64,000 nt of DNA from NCBI GenBank assembly GCA_016208105.1, contig JACQYS010000017.1, positions 62,001 through 126,000 on the forward strand, in the 5' to 3' direction. Both the position numbers and the translations under genes were made by a program. Under the pieces are notes generated by a model, which saw nothing but the letters and a program-made list of their open reading frames with translations, ran no database searches and had not been told where the DNA came from. The stretch is from Desulfovibrio sp. (GTDB lineage Bacteria; Desulfobacterota; Desulfovibrionia; Desulfovibrionales; Desulfovibrionaceae). This document shows positions 34,323 through 42,666 of the stretch, piece by piece (position 1 is the first letter of the stretch; each line of letters begins with the position of its first letter).

Positions 34323-35471
34323 TTAGAACTTGAAGTTAGTGGACTGGCGCCAGGTGAAGTACGCCGGATCGCGGAAGTCGTCGATCAGGTGGTGGGTGAA
34401 CTCCAGATCGCACTTCTTGAAGAAGCTCTCCCAACCGATACGTTCGGCCCAGTCGCCCAGGCGCTCGTACTTGTTGGCTTCAGCGGCGTAGACCTCGATG
34501 ATCTTCTTGCACACCTTGGCCAGTGTGGGCCAACGAGGAGGCTCGTTGGGGATGAACGCCACGGCCACCTTGGAGAACTTGGGCATGGAGATGCGGTTGG
34601 ACACCTTGCCGCCGACCATGATGATCATGCCGTCGCCTTCCTTGTCGGAAAGGGGCAGCGAGGGGCACATGGTGTAGCAGTTGCCGCAGTACATGCAACG
34701 CTCGTCGTTCACCAGGATGGTGTTGACTTTCTTGCCGTCGGGCAGATCGGTCTTGCCGGGCTTCAGAGCGCCAGTGGGGCAGGACGCGATGGCCAGCGGG
34801 ATTTCGCACAGGTTGTCCAGGTACTCGTGGTCAACCAGGGGCGGCTTGCGGTGGAAGCCCACGACAGCCAGGTCGGAGCAGTGGCAGGCGCCGCACATGT
34901 TGAGGCAGCAGGCCACGGCCACGCGGACGATGGCGGGCATGCGCATGCTGGTGAACTCTTCGAAGAGTTCGTCCATGATCACTTTCACGGTGCCCGAGGC
35001 GTCGGTGGCCGGGGTGTGGCAGTGGACCCAACCCTGGGTGTGGACGATGTTGGACACGGAAGCGCCGGTGCCGCCGACGGGGAACTTGAAGGAACCCTTG
35101 TCGAACTTGCGGCCGTTCAAGTCGGCCTTAAGCTTCTTGGCGGTATCGAGCGAGGTCGTCATGAACTCGATGTTGTTGCGGGTGGTCCAGCGCAGGTAGC
35201 CATCGCAGTACTGCTTGGCGATAGCGCAGGCTTCGCGGATGTACTCGGTGGACACCAGGCGGGCGGAACCCACGCGCACGGTGTAGACCTTGTCGCCGCT
35301 CTCGGCCTCGTGGACCAGCATGCCGGGCTCGAGGATCTCGTGGGAGACCCACTTGCCGTAGTTTTTCTCCAGGACCGGAGGCAGGAATTCCTTGTAGAAC
35401 CGGGGACCGATGTCGGTGATGCGGTTCTCCATCGGCTTGTCGGGATTGTACCCGGAAGAGACGAACGCCAT
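34323..35471 (-). CDS. dsrB: Dissimilatory sulfite reductase beta subunit
   Basis: 382 aa. With DsrA it reduces sulfite with electrons passed to DsrC as the trisulfide partner. The sirohaem-[4Fe-4S] site is [13 protein letters not shown], and a ferredoxin domain with [12 protein letters not shown] binds a further [4Fe-4S]. The ferredoxin part of DsrB is inserted before the C-terminal helix region ([11 protein letters not shown]). RBS AGGGGG 10 bases before ATG, 15 bases after dsrA. Confidence 0.98.
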   Translation of the reverse strand: MAFVSSGYNPDKPMENRITDIGPRFYKEFLPPVLEKNYGKWVSHEILEPGMLVHEAESGDKVYTVRVGSARLVSTEYIREACAIAKQYCDGYLRWTTRNNIEFMTTSLDTAKKLKADLNGRKFDKGSFKFPVGGTGASVSNIVHTQGWVHCHTPATDASGTVKVIMDELFEEFTSMRMPAIVRVAVACCLNMCGACHCSDLAVVGFHRKPPLVDHEYLDNLCEIPLAIASCPTGALKPGKTDLPDGKKVNTILVNDERCMYCGNCYTMCPSLPLSDKEGDGMIIMVGGKVSNRISMPKFSKVAVAFIPNEPPRWPTLAKVCKKIIEVYAAEANKYERLGDWAERIGWESFFKKCDLEFTHHLIDDFRDPAYFTWRQSTNFKF

Positions 35472-35486
35472 ATGTTGTTCCCCCTT

Positions 35487-36800
35487 TTAGCGCTGGTGCA
35501 GTTTGCGGTATTCGTTGATGTCGCGGGTCCAGCCGCCGGGCACCTCGTCTTCCTTCCAGAAGATGTAGGGGTTGGTGCGGGGCTCCTTGACGTGCTGGGC
35601 CTGGGCCTTGATACCGGTGACTTCCAAAGCCTTCTGGAAGCCAAGGCGCTTCAGGGTCTCGCCCAAGCGCTCGCGGTTCTTGCCTTCGTCCATCCACCAT
35701 TCCCAGATGTTGTCGATAACTTCCTTGATCTCGTCGTACGGATCCTCGGCCGGGATGAAGGGCACGAGCAGGGAGCTCATCTGAGCGCCATCGAGAATCG
35801 GGGCCTTGGCGCCGATCAGGATGGAAGCGCCGCGCTCGTTACCGATGCGCAGAGCCTTGGGCATAACGTTGATGCAGTGCATGCAACGGTAGCAGTTCTT
35901 GGTGTCGATGGTCAGCTTGCCACCCTCGTAGCTCATGCACTGGGTGGGGCACAGACCGATGACTTCCTTCTGGATGTCGAACTTGCCCCAGTTGCGACCG
36001 GCGTGGGCGCCGGCGTTGGGCGGAATCTCGCCGCCGACGTACGCCTTCACAGCGGCCTGGTCGATCTTGATGTCGTCCTTCCAGGTGCCGATCACGGAGA
36101 AGTCGGAGCGGGCGATGGCGGCCACGCAGCCGTTGGGGCAGCCGTCGAACTTGAACTTGAACTTGTAGGGGAACTGGGGACGGTGCAGCATGTCCTGATA
36201 CTCGTTGGTCAGAGTATGGCACATGTGCTGCGCGTCATAACAGGCGAACTCGCAACGGGACATGCCCAGGCAGCAGGCCGGGGTACGCAGGTTGGAGCCG
36301 GAGCCGCCCAGGTCCTGGTTGTGCTTGTGGGTCAGCTCGAAGAAGATCTCTTCCAGCTGGGGGGTGGTGGTGCCCAGCCAGATGATGTCGCCGGTGGAGC
36401 CGTGCATGTTGGTCATGCCAGAGCCGCGCATGTCCCACAGGTCGCACAGCTCTTCCAGGTACTCGGCCTTGTAGTAGAGGCCGGAGGGCTGGGCAAGACG
36501 CACGGTGTGGAAGTGGGCCACGCCGGGGAACATCTGGGGCTGGTCGCAGTAACGGCCGATAACGCCGCCGCCGTAACCGAACACGCCGACGATGCCGCCG
36601 TGCTTCCAGTGGGTTGTCCCGTCATTGTAGGACATTTCGAGCAGGCCCAGAAGGTCGTCGATGACGTCTTCGGGGATCTGCAGATTGATGCCCTTGGGGT
36701 TCTTGTGACGCTGCTCCGCGGCGTACTTCATGTCTGAGACGAAGCTGGGCCACGGACCGCTTTCAAGCTGGTCCAGCAACGGGGTCGGGTGTTTCGCCAT
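35487..36800 (-). CDS. dsrA: Dissimilatory sulfite reductase alpha subunit
   Basis: 437 aa, the standard length. The sirohaem-cluster motif CCLGMSRCEFACYD is present. The [4Fe-4S] ferredoxin domain has CPTQCMSYEG and CYRCMHCINVMP. DsrAB is the terminal enzyme of sulfate respiration. ATG 36800 (MAKHPTPLLDQLESGPW) follows GGAGG by 6 bases and agrees with Desulfovibrio DsrA. Its promoter is at about 36944. Confidence 0.98.
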   Translation of the reverse strand: MAKHPTPLLDQLESGPWPSFVSDMKYAAEQRHKNPKGINLQIPEDVIDDLLGLLEMSYNDGTTHWKHGGIVGVFGYGGGVIGRYCDQPQMFPGVAHFHTVRLAQPSGLYYKAEYLEELCDLWDMRGSGMTNMHGSTGDIIWLGTTTPQLEEIFFELTHKHNQDLGGSGSNLRTPACCLGMSRCEFACYDAQHMCHTLTNEYQDMLHRPQFPYKFKFKFDGCPNGCVAAIARSDFSVIGTWKDDIKIDQAAVKAYVGGEIPPNAGAHAGRNWGKFDIQKEVIGLCPTQCMSYEGGKLTIDTKNCYRCMHCINVMPKALRIGNERGASILIGAKAPILDGAQMSSLLVPFIPAEDPYDEIKEVIDNIWEWWMDEGKNRERLGETLKRLGFQKALEVTGIKAQAQHVKEPRTNPYIFWKEDEVPGGWTRDINEYRKLHQR

Positions 36801-36819
36801 GTGTTCCTCCAAAGAGAGT

Positions 36820-36832
36820 TGTAAGAGTTACA
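36820..36832. promoter_or_regulatory. Small perfect palindrome before dsrA RBS
   Basis: TGTAA-GAG-TTACA, a perfect 5-bp repeat with a 3-base centre, ends 20 bases before the dsrA ATG and abuts the Shine-Dalgarno. It could bind a regulator or hide the RBS. Confidence 0.3.
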
Positions 36833-36943
36833 GCCCTGTTTACGAAAATCGCGCCCCGCCCTTGCGAGTGCGACGTTTTCCCGATGTTTAGACCATGCGC
36901 CCATACGGGTTCATGGCGCGAATATGGCTTGGGGTGGACGAAG

Positions 36944-36972
36944 CGAATAGAAGTATCCGGGATTGCTGTCAA
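36944..36972 (-). promoter_or_regulatory. Sigma-70 promoter for dsrABD
   Basis: Perfect -35 TTGACA (36967-36972) and TATTCG (36944-36949) on the minus strand, 17 bases apart. Start near 36937 gives a leader of about 137 bases. Confidence 0.6.
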
Positions 36973-37119
36973 TCCTCCACAATTACCACGCGCGTGAACT
37001 TTCTAACATGCTTTCCTCCAGCCTGCAAAGAAAAATCGCGTTCCACCGCGCCGGAGGCTCTCCCGCGAGGTCTTGTCCTTGCCTATTCCTGGGTTACTCG
37101 TTATGAATTTCACAAAATA

Positions 37120-37758
37120 ATGAACCCGAAAACCCCCACCCAATCCCCTCTCTGCCACCGGTGCGGAAAATGCTGCATCAAAGGCGGCCCGGCCCTGCAC
37201 TTTAAGGATCTTCCCCTGATCGAGTCAGCGATAATTCCCAGGCGCAGGCTGGTCACCCTCCGCCAAGGGGAACCCGTGCACGAAAACATTTCCGGTGGTC
37301 TGAGTGAACTCGGGCGTGAGATCGTGAAAGTGGCCGGTCAGGGTCAGGGATTCACGTGCGGATTCTATGACTACACCGGTGCTGCCTGCCGAATACACTC
37401 CAACCGGCCCGCCGAGTGCCAGGCCCTCTTTTGCGAAGACACCGCCGCTATTGAGCGGATGTACTCGACCGATCGTCTGACCAGGGCGGACATCATGGAT
37501 ACCGGCGGAGCCCTGTGGGAGCTTATCATTTTTCATGACCAGGCTTTTCCGGCCTCCATGGCCGTGAGCCTGGCCCGCAAGGCGTCCGAAGGCCAGCGCA
37601 AAGCCCGCGAGAACCTGCTGGAGCTCGCCGAGGCAGAGGGGAATTTCCGTCGGGCATTTTTGGAAAAGACCGGGACAACTCCCGAGGAACTTGATTTCTA
37701 CTTCGGTCGCAGCCTCGCACGGATATGCTCCCCATTTGGCATGAGAATTCCGGGGTAG
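37120..37758 (+). CDS. YkgJ-type Cys-cluster protein (CxxCxxCC)
   Basis: 212 aa. The N-terminal CHRCGKCCIKGGPALHF matches the zinc- or iron-chelating YkgJ family, with further Cys in FTCGFYD, AACRIHSNRP and CQALFCED. The C-terminal 90 residues are helical. ATG 37120 is taken as start, although no clear Shine-Dalgarno precedes it and the frame is open upstream to 36895. Divergent from dsrA. Cofactor and role unproven. Confidence 0.78.
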   Translation: MNPKTPTQSPLCHRCGKCCIKGGPALHFKDLPLIESAIIPRRRLVTLRQGEPVHENISGGLSELGREIVKVAGQGQGFTCGFYDYTGAACRIHSNRPAECQALFCEDTAAIERMYSTDRLTRADIMDTGGALWELIIFHDQAFPASMAVSLARKASEGQRKARENLLELAEAEGNFRRAFLEKTGTTPEELDFYFGRSLARICSPFGMRIPG

Positions 37759-37921
37759 CTATCCCCGGCACTCCAGCCAGAGTAACAGGATACTACATCA
37801 TCTCGTTTCCGTCACCCCTTCGAGCTGCCGAGATTCTTTCGCGTGGCGTCTATGACGCCCCAGGACAAATACACAGCTGAAGCTGGACTCTCGATCTATT
37901 TCCTTGGCAATCGCAACCCGC

Positions 37922-38314
37922 TTACGGCTGCGTCCCTGGCTGCACCGGCTGTCCGCCCTGGCTGGGCGGGCCGTAGTCGAAATAATTGCGGCAGTACTTC
38001 TCGCACCAATCCGTGGCGTTGTTGATGGCCACGTTGCAATTGCTCACAGGGAAAGCCCGCCATTTGGCGGTTTGCAACTCGTTGCAGCCCCTGATGCACT
38101 CCTGTTTGCTGGCATGATCTTGGGTCAGGTAGTCTTTAAAGTCCTGACAAAGATTGTCATCCATGCAGTTGTAGTCGATCTGGGCGGGCCAACAGAACCC
38201 GTAAAACTCCTCCGGGGTCAGCGCCCGTTGCGATCCCGCGCAACCGGCCAGGACCATGCACATGCTAAGCGCCAAGGCTGCGAAGGGCAGGAGGCGTGCG
38301 ACATGGAGGGACAT
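37922..38314 (-). CDS. Cys-rich lipoprotein
   Basis: 130 aa. Lipobox LAGC with acylated Cys25 after a hydrophobic signal. The mature part holds eight Cys (FYGFC, DYNC, DNLC, KQEC, IRGC, VSNC, DWC, KYC), probably four disulfides, and a Gly/Pro/Gln-rich tail. No known family. It follows yajQ by 10 bases and may be co-transcribed. RBS AAGGAG. Confidence 0.75.
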   Translation of the reverse strand: MSLHVARLLPFAALALSMCMVLAGCAGSQRALTPEEFYGFCWPAQIDYNCMDDNLCQDFKDYLTQDHASKQECIRGCNELQTAKWRAFPVSNCNVAINNATDWCEKYCRNYFDYGPPSQGGQPVQPGTQP

Positions 38315-38324
38315 ATGGGGCTCC

Positions 38325-38816
38325 TTAGCTTTTCATGTTCACATACTGCAGGGGAGTGGGCAAATCGGCCTTTCCGAGGAGTTGCATCACTGCCTGAAGA
38401 TCGTCGATTTTCTTTCCGGTCACGCGGACCATGTCGTCCATGATCTGGGCCTGAACCTTGATCTTGGAGTCCTTTATAATGGCCACGATCTTCTTGGCCG
38501 TGTCCTTGTCCACGCCCTCCTTGATCTTGGCCTCCATGCGCATGAGCGAGCCACCGGCTGGCTTTGCATCCTCGAACTCCACGCTCTTGGTGTCCACCTT
38601 GCGTTTGACAAAGTGGCCGATGAGCATGTCCCGCACGGCCTTGGCCCGCATTTCGCTTTCGGTGGTCACCACCACGGCCTTGGTCTTCTTGTCCAGGTTC
38701 ACTTCCGTCTTCGATCCCCTGAAATCGAAACGGGTGGCTATTTCCTTGACCGTGTTGTTCACGGCGTTATCCACTTCCTGCAGGTCCACCTTGCTGACCG
38801 CATCGAACGAAGGCAT
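38325..38816 (-). CDS. yajQ: YajQ family nucleotide-binding protein
   Basis: 163 aa with the two-repeat RNP-like fold. It begins MPSFDAVSKVD, continues with ATRFDFRGSK, and has KIVAIIKDSKIKVQAQIMDD and LQAVMQLL near the end, all hallmarks. YajQ homologues bind cyclic di-GMP in some bacteria. ATG 38816 has AGGAG 7 bases upstream. Confidence 0.93.
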   Translation of the reverse strand: MPSFDAVSKVDLQEVDNAVNNTVKEIATRFDFRGSKTEVNLDKKTKAVVVTTESEMRAKAVRDMLIGHFVKRKVDTKSVEFEDAKPAGGSLMRMEAKIKEGVDKDTAKKIVAIIKDSKIKVQAQIMDDMVRVTGKKIDDLQAVMQLLGKADLPTPLQYVNMKS

Positions 38817-38926
38817 GTGATTCTCCTGTGTCTTCGGGGTGTTCCCGGTATGGTGCAATTGTTTACCGTGCGCTACTTTTCTTTGCAAGACGAAAGAAAA
38901 AATGCATGACGTATTCGGAGGCAATC

Positions 38927-40282
38927 ATGAACATCAGGAGAGCTCGCCTTCTCAAACAGGGCCGCCACGGCGAAGGTCCCGTGCTCTACTGGATGCACCG
39001 CGACCACCGGGTCCGGGACAACTGGGCTCTCAATTTCGCGTCCCTGCTCTCCCGCCGGGCCGAGGCCCCCCTGCTGGTGGTTCATTGCCTGGACCCGGCC
39101 TACCCCATGGCCCGGGCGGAGCATTTCCGGTTTCTGATCAACGGTCTGGAGGCTGTCCGCGACGGGCTTATGGCGCGGGGCATTGCCTTCGTTCAACTCC
39201 TGGGCGATCCGGCGATTCAGGTGGGAAACTTGGCCCGCACCCTGGACGCACACGCCGTGGTTTCGGACTTCGATCCGCTTCGTCACAAACGTCATTGGCT
39301 GGCTACGCTCTGCGAATCCACCGTCTGCCCGGTTCAAGAGGTGGATGCACACAACGTGGTCCCCTGTTTCATAGCGTCGGACAAGGCCGAGTATATGGCC
39401 CGGACCTTGCGCCCTAAAATTCACCGACATCTGCCTGAATTCCTGGATGATCTCCCCGAACCGCCCAAACAGTCCAGGCCATCAGGAGCCAATCCTGGCG
39501 GAATAACCCGGGACCAACTGGAGAGGGCCATCCCACATCTCAAAACCGCTCACCTCCCCAGTAATTTCCAGCCCGGAGAGGCAGCTGCGCTTACCGCGCT
39601 GGAAAGGTTCGTCACCTCCGGTCTGCACGGCTATTCTACCCGGCGCAACGACCCGTCACTAGACGGCCAGTCAGGACTCTCTCCCTGGCTCCACTTCGGC
39701 ATGCTTTCGGCCCAGCGCACGGCCCTGGCCGTGGCGTCATCTATGGCCCCGTCCGAAGACAAACAGGCATTCCTCGAAGAACTCATCGTTCGCCGCGAGC
39801 TAGCCGACAACTTCTGCCTGCACCACGCGGACTACGACAGCACATCCTGCTACCCTGACTGGGCCAGACGCACCCTGGCGAAACACGCGGGAGACCCACG
39901 GCCCTACCTGTATTCGAAACATGAGCTGGAAGCCGGCCAAACCCACGACCCGGCCTGGAACGCCGCCCAGTTGGAGATGACAGCCACCGGCAAAATGCAC
40001 GGCTACATGCGCATGTATTGGGGAAAAAAGCTTCTTGAGTGGACCTCATCGCCTGACGAGGCCCAGGAAATAGCCGTGTACTTAAACGACCGCTACGAAC
40101 TCGATGGGCGGGACCCCAACGGATACGCGGGCATCGCCTGGAGCATCGGAGGCGTTCACGACCGCCCATGGGCGGAGAGACCCGTGTTCGGCCAGGTGCG
40201 CTACATGAACTTTCAGGGGCTTAAGCGAAAATTCGACGTGGAGGCGTACATCGCGAAGGTGGACATGCTCGCCGGCAAATGA
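38927..40282 (+). CDS. phr: Class II deoxyribodipyrimidine photolyase
   Basis: 451 aa. Repairs UV-induced pyrimidine dimers with light and FADH-. Class II features are the WMHRDHRVRDNWAL start, the HFGMLSAQRTAL region, the tryptophan-rich WGKKLLEW segment, RYELDGRDPNGYAG and GQVRYMN. ATG 38927 is chosen because GGAGG lies 5 bases upstream; an in-frame ATG at 38906 has no clear RBS. Found in an organism that is usually considered an anaerobe, so light exposure is implied. Confidence 0.93.
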   Translation: MNIRRARLLKQGRHGEGPVLYWMHRDHRVRDNWALNFASLLSRRAEAPLLVVHCLDPAYPMARAEHFRFLINGLEAVRDGLMARGIAFVQLLGDPAIQVGNLARTLDAHAVVSDFDPLRHKRHWLATLCESTVCPVQEVDAHNVVPCFIASDKAEYMARTLRPKIHRHLPEFLDDLPEPPKQSRPSGANPGGITRDQLERAIPHLKTAHLPSNFQPGEAAALTALERFVTSGLHGYSTRRNDPSLDGQSGLSPWLHFGMLSAQRTALAVASSMAPSEDKQAFLEELIVRRELADNFCLHHADYDSTSCYPDWARRTLAKHAGDPRPYLYSKHELEAGQTHDPAWNAAQLEMTATGKMHGYMRMYWGKKLLEWTSSPDEAQEIAVYLNDRYELDGRDPNGYAGIAWSIGGVHDRPWAERPVFGQVRYMNFQGLKRKFDVEAYIAKVDMLAGK

Positions 40283-40433
40283 GCCCTGACGATTCCCGGC
40301 GATCCAGTTGCTTTGGAAGCGGGGTTCTTCTGCAACCCGCACAACTATCGGAACACGGTTCAGGCGCAAGGGAGAATGATCGCAAATCCGGCCGCATTCA
40401 GGCCTCCCGGAACGGACCCGGCACCGGGGAGAA

Positions 40434-41204
40434 CTACAGGCCGACGTGGTGAATGTGGCCCGGATTGGGCACGTATCCCGTGCCATCCAGACGGGTGACC
40501 ACGTCCTGAAGGCGGTCCGAGCGCAACAACCGCTCCAGGTGGACCAAGGCCAGTGCTCCCGGATTGACCATGCGGGCCAACTGGATGGCCTCTTCCACTG
40601 AGCCGTGTCCCGGCGAGCCTGGCTCCATGGAGAAGGCTTCCTGGACAACAAGCCCCGCTCCCCAAGCCAGGGCCAGACACTCCGGTGCCGGAGCGCCATC
40701 CCCGGAATAGTAGAGACTTGCCCCATCGTCCTCAAGCCTGAGCGCCAGGCATGGTTCGGGGTGGGTGGTGAATGCTCCGCTGAAGCTAAGACCCCGCATT
40801 TCCAGAGGTTCGTCAGGGCGGCATTCCTTGAAATTCAGGGGGAAGTCCAGCTTGTCGCGCAAGTTCGGGTAGGACAGATCAAGAACCCTGGCCACCTGCG
40901 CCCCCACTCCTTGGCGGCCTGCGATGTAGAGTTCCCGTGAACGCCCGGCCTGTTTCATTCGGGCCAGCAGCGCGGGCAATCCGAAGAAGTGATCTCCGTG
41001 GAAGTGGGACAGCCACACCACATCCGGGCCGTCCGAACTGGCCCCCAGGGCCGGTCCGAAACGCCAGTACGAGTAGGGAGCGGTGAAACCGCAATCGAGA
41101 AGAACTTCGCGCCGTTCGCCCCTGGCGGAAGCCTCAACCAGCAGACAGGTGTTGGGCTGGGCCTCGTCAAAGGCCTCTCCGACACCGCAAAAAAGCACCC
41201 GCAC
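40434..41204 (-). CDS. Metallo-beta-lactamase-fold hydrolase (RNase Z-like)
   Basis: 256 aa. The metal motif is LSHFHGDHFFG, with later ligands in AFTTHPEP, YYSGDGA and LVHLERL. It lacks the full ELAC exosite, so the substrate is uncertain. GTG at 41204 is the start, 2 bases before the stop of the upstream membrane-protein gene, which suggests coupled translation. Confidence 0.75.
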   Translation of the reverse strand: MRVLFCGVGEAFDEAQPNTCLLVEASARGERREVLLDCGFTAPYSYWRFGPALGASSDGPDVVWLSHFHGDHFFGLPALLARMKQAGRSRELYIAGRQGVGAQVARVLDLSYPNLRDKLDFPLNFKECRPDEPLEMRGLSFSGAFTTHPEPCLALRLEDDGASLYYSGDGAPAPECLALAWGAGLVVQEAFSMEPGSPGHGSVEEAIQLARMVNPGALALVHLERLLRSDRLQDVVTRLDGTGYVPNPGHIHHVGL

Positions 41205-41206
41205 GC

Positions 41207-41686
41207 TTAGAAGCCTTTTGTGCGCTTACGATCTTCCCAGTGGCCAAAAATGAAACCGCACAGAATACCCACTATGCAGCTGAGCATGCACATGATGCCG
41301 AAGAAGCCTATGAGCGAGTTGATCTCTCCAACGGTGCGCATTCCGAAAAGCATGTGGAAGAATGCGTAGAGCACCCAAATGATCATGCCCGCGTGGAAGC
41401 CGTAGAAGAGGCCGTCCATCATGCGGTCATGCACTTCCGAGGAATCAATGTAGCGGTAGCAGATGAGCTGGCTGATCACGCCGAAAAGAGTGATGGAGCC
41501 AAATGAAGCCAAGAACTGGATCAGGACGGTGATAACCGAGGCGTAGAAAGGATCTTTTTTGAAGACCGAAATGAGGAAGGCGGGAATGAGGCTGCACACC
41601 CATATCCCCACGACTATAAGGTCGCCCCGGTGCGGAGCGAGAAAGGACGACGATTTTTCGAGTATGCGCTTTTTTGGAACGATCAT
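41207..41686 (-). CDS. Four-helix inner-membrane protein
   Basis: 159 aa with four hydrophobic segments: about 24-42, 49-74, 97-117 and 122-147, separated by short charged loops. The C-terminus is basic (GHWEDRKRTKGF). Family not recognised. Only a weak AAGG precedes ATG. It is directly upstream of the metallo-hydrolase gene. Confidence 0.65.
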   Translation of the reverse strand: MIVPKKRILEKSSSFLAPHRGDLIVVGIWVCSLIPAFLISVFKKDPFYASVITVLIQFLASFGSITLFGVISQLICYRYIDSSEVHDRMMDGLFYGFHAGMIIWVLYAFFHMLFGMRTVGEINSLIGFFGIMCMLSCIVGILCGFIFGHWEDRKRTKGF

Positions 41687-41812
41687 GGCCTTGGAGACTC
41701 CCGGATTTCACGGATTACCCCGTGCTTGAAAGAAGCTAATGCCATCGCAACCGGAATGCAAGCGGGCCAGGGGTCTTGCCAGCTAAATCCCCTTAAGGGT
41801 ATCGTCTTGCGA

Positions 41813-42331
41813 ATGCGAATCGTCCTCACTGCCTTCCTCCTCTTATTCGCTCTGGCGCGCCCAGGTATTCTAACCGCCCAGGGCGCCGCATCGCCGGAAG
41901 AGATGGAAGAATACGGCGGTCTCCTCCACAAATCGGGTGATAAATCGCCCTACACCGGGCTAGTCCAGGACTATCATCAATCCGGAAAAACGCGGCTTGA
42001 GGCGCGCTACGAAGCGGGAAAACTCGTCTCCAGCAAAGTCTGGTATGAAAACGGGCAACTGGCCGAGGAAGTGTCGGCGTCGCCAGACACCTGGGCCATC
42101 CGCCGCTACGGCGAAAACGGCCGCCTCGAAGAAGAAACCCTGGCCCGCTTCAAGGATGGCCGGAAAATCTCCGAGCAGGCAAAAGTCTGGTACGAAAACG
42201 GCCAGTTGAGAACCGAAGCCGGATTCCTGGCTGGCAAGCTGCACGGTCTTCTCAAAGAGTACGACCCCTCAGGGGTTCTGGTGCGCGACGAGCTTTATGA
42301 ACAGGGCAAACTGGTCCGCAAGATCAAATAG
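41813..42331 (+). CDS. Exported MORN-repeat (YwqK-like) protein
   Basis: 172 aa with a signal peptide (MRIVLTAFLLLFALARPGILTAQ). The mature part contains repeated VWYENGQL-type motifs (residues about 77-84 and 126-133) plus a RYGENGRLEEE copy, typical of MORN variants in YwqK proteins. Some relatives are called antitoxins, but no toxin is adjacent. The Shine-Dalgarno is weak; ATG 41813 fits the signal peptide. First gene of a three-gene set with a lipoprotein and a glycosyltransferase. Confidence 0.72.
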   Translation: MRIVLTAFLLLFALARPGILTAQGAASPEEMEEYGGLLHKSGDKSPYTGLVQDYHQSGKTRLEARYEAGKLVSSKVWYENGQLAEEVSASPDTWAIRRYGENGRLEEETLARFKDGRKISEQAKVWYENGQLRTEAGFLAGKLHGLLKEYDPSGVLVRDELYEQGKLVRKIK

Positions 42332-42339
42332 GAGCGCCC

Positions 42340-42660
42340 ATGAAACGTATCCTCGTGCTTTTTTCCTCGGTGGTCCTCTTGGCCGCATGTTCCGGCGAAG
42401 ACCTCAAAAAGCAACTCGAGAAAAAGAACCAGCTCCTGGCCGCGCAGGAGGCGGAGATAAAGAAAATCAAGGACGACATGGCCGCCCGTGAGGCCGACCT
42501 GAAAAATCAATGCGAACAACGCATACAGAAACTCTCGGCCCAGCAAAAACACCAAGTGGACAGCCTGAACGCCAAGATCGCGGAACTCAACAAGCGAAAG
42601 GACAAGGACGCGGACAAGGGCCAGAAGACCGACGCATCCAAAACCAAATCCAGGCGCTAG
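42340..42660 (+). CDS. Small coiled-coil lipoprotein
   Basis: 106 aa. Signal and lipobox VVLLAACSG with acylated Cys17. The rest is a charged coiled coil (residues 22-88), then a Lys/Asp tail. It resembles Lpp-like or OmpH-like stalk proteins only in general form. Starts 8 bases after the MORN gene. Confidence 0.75.
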   Translation: MKRILVLFSSVVLLAACSGEDLKKQLEKKNQLLAAQEAEIKKIKDDMAAREADLKNQCEQRIQKLSAQQKHQVDSLNAKIAELNKRKDKDADKGQKTDASKTKSRR

Positions 42661-42666
42661 GCCGGC

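Larger units (their letters stand above)
36801..37119. other. dsrA promoter region and leader
   Basis: About 320 bases between divergent dsrA (-) and the YkgJ-type gene (+). It holds the dsrA promoter, a roughly 135-base leader with a GCGCCCAT/ATGGCGC hairpin (about 36898-36920) and a small palindrome before the RBS. No gene seen. Confidence 0.5.

Noticed and set aside
34275-36737. Long open frame on the plus strand spanning dsrD-dsrB-dsrA
   Set aside because: Crosses gene borders of dsrAB and has shadow-like composition; not a gene.
41813-42331. MORN/YwqK protein as part of a toxin-antitoxin system
   Set aside because: It has a signal peptide and no toxin gene beside it; the antitoxin label in the family is not supported here.
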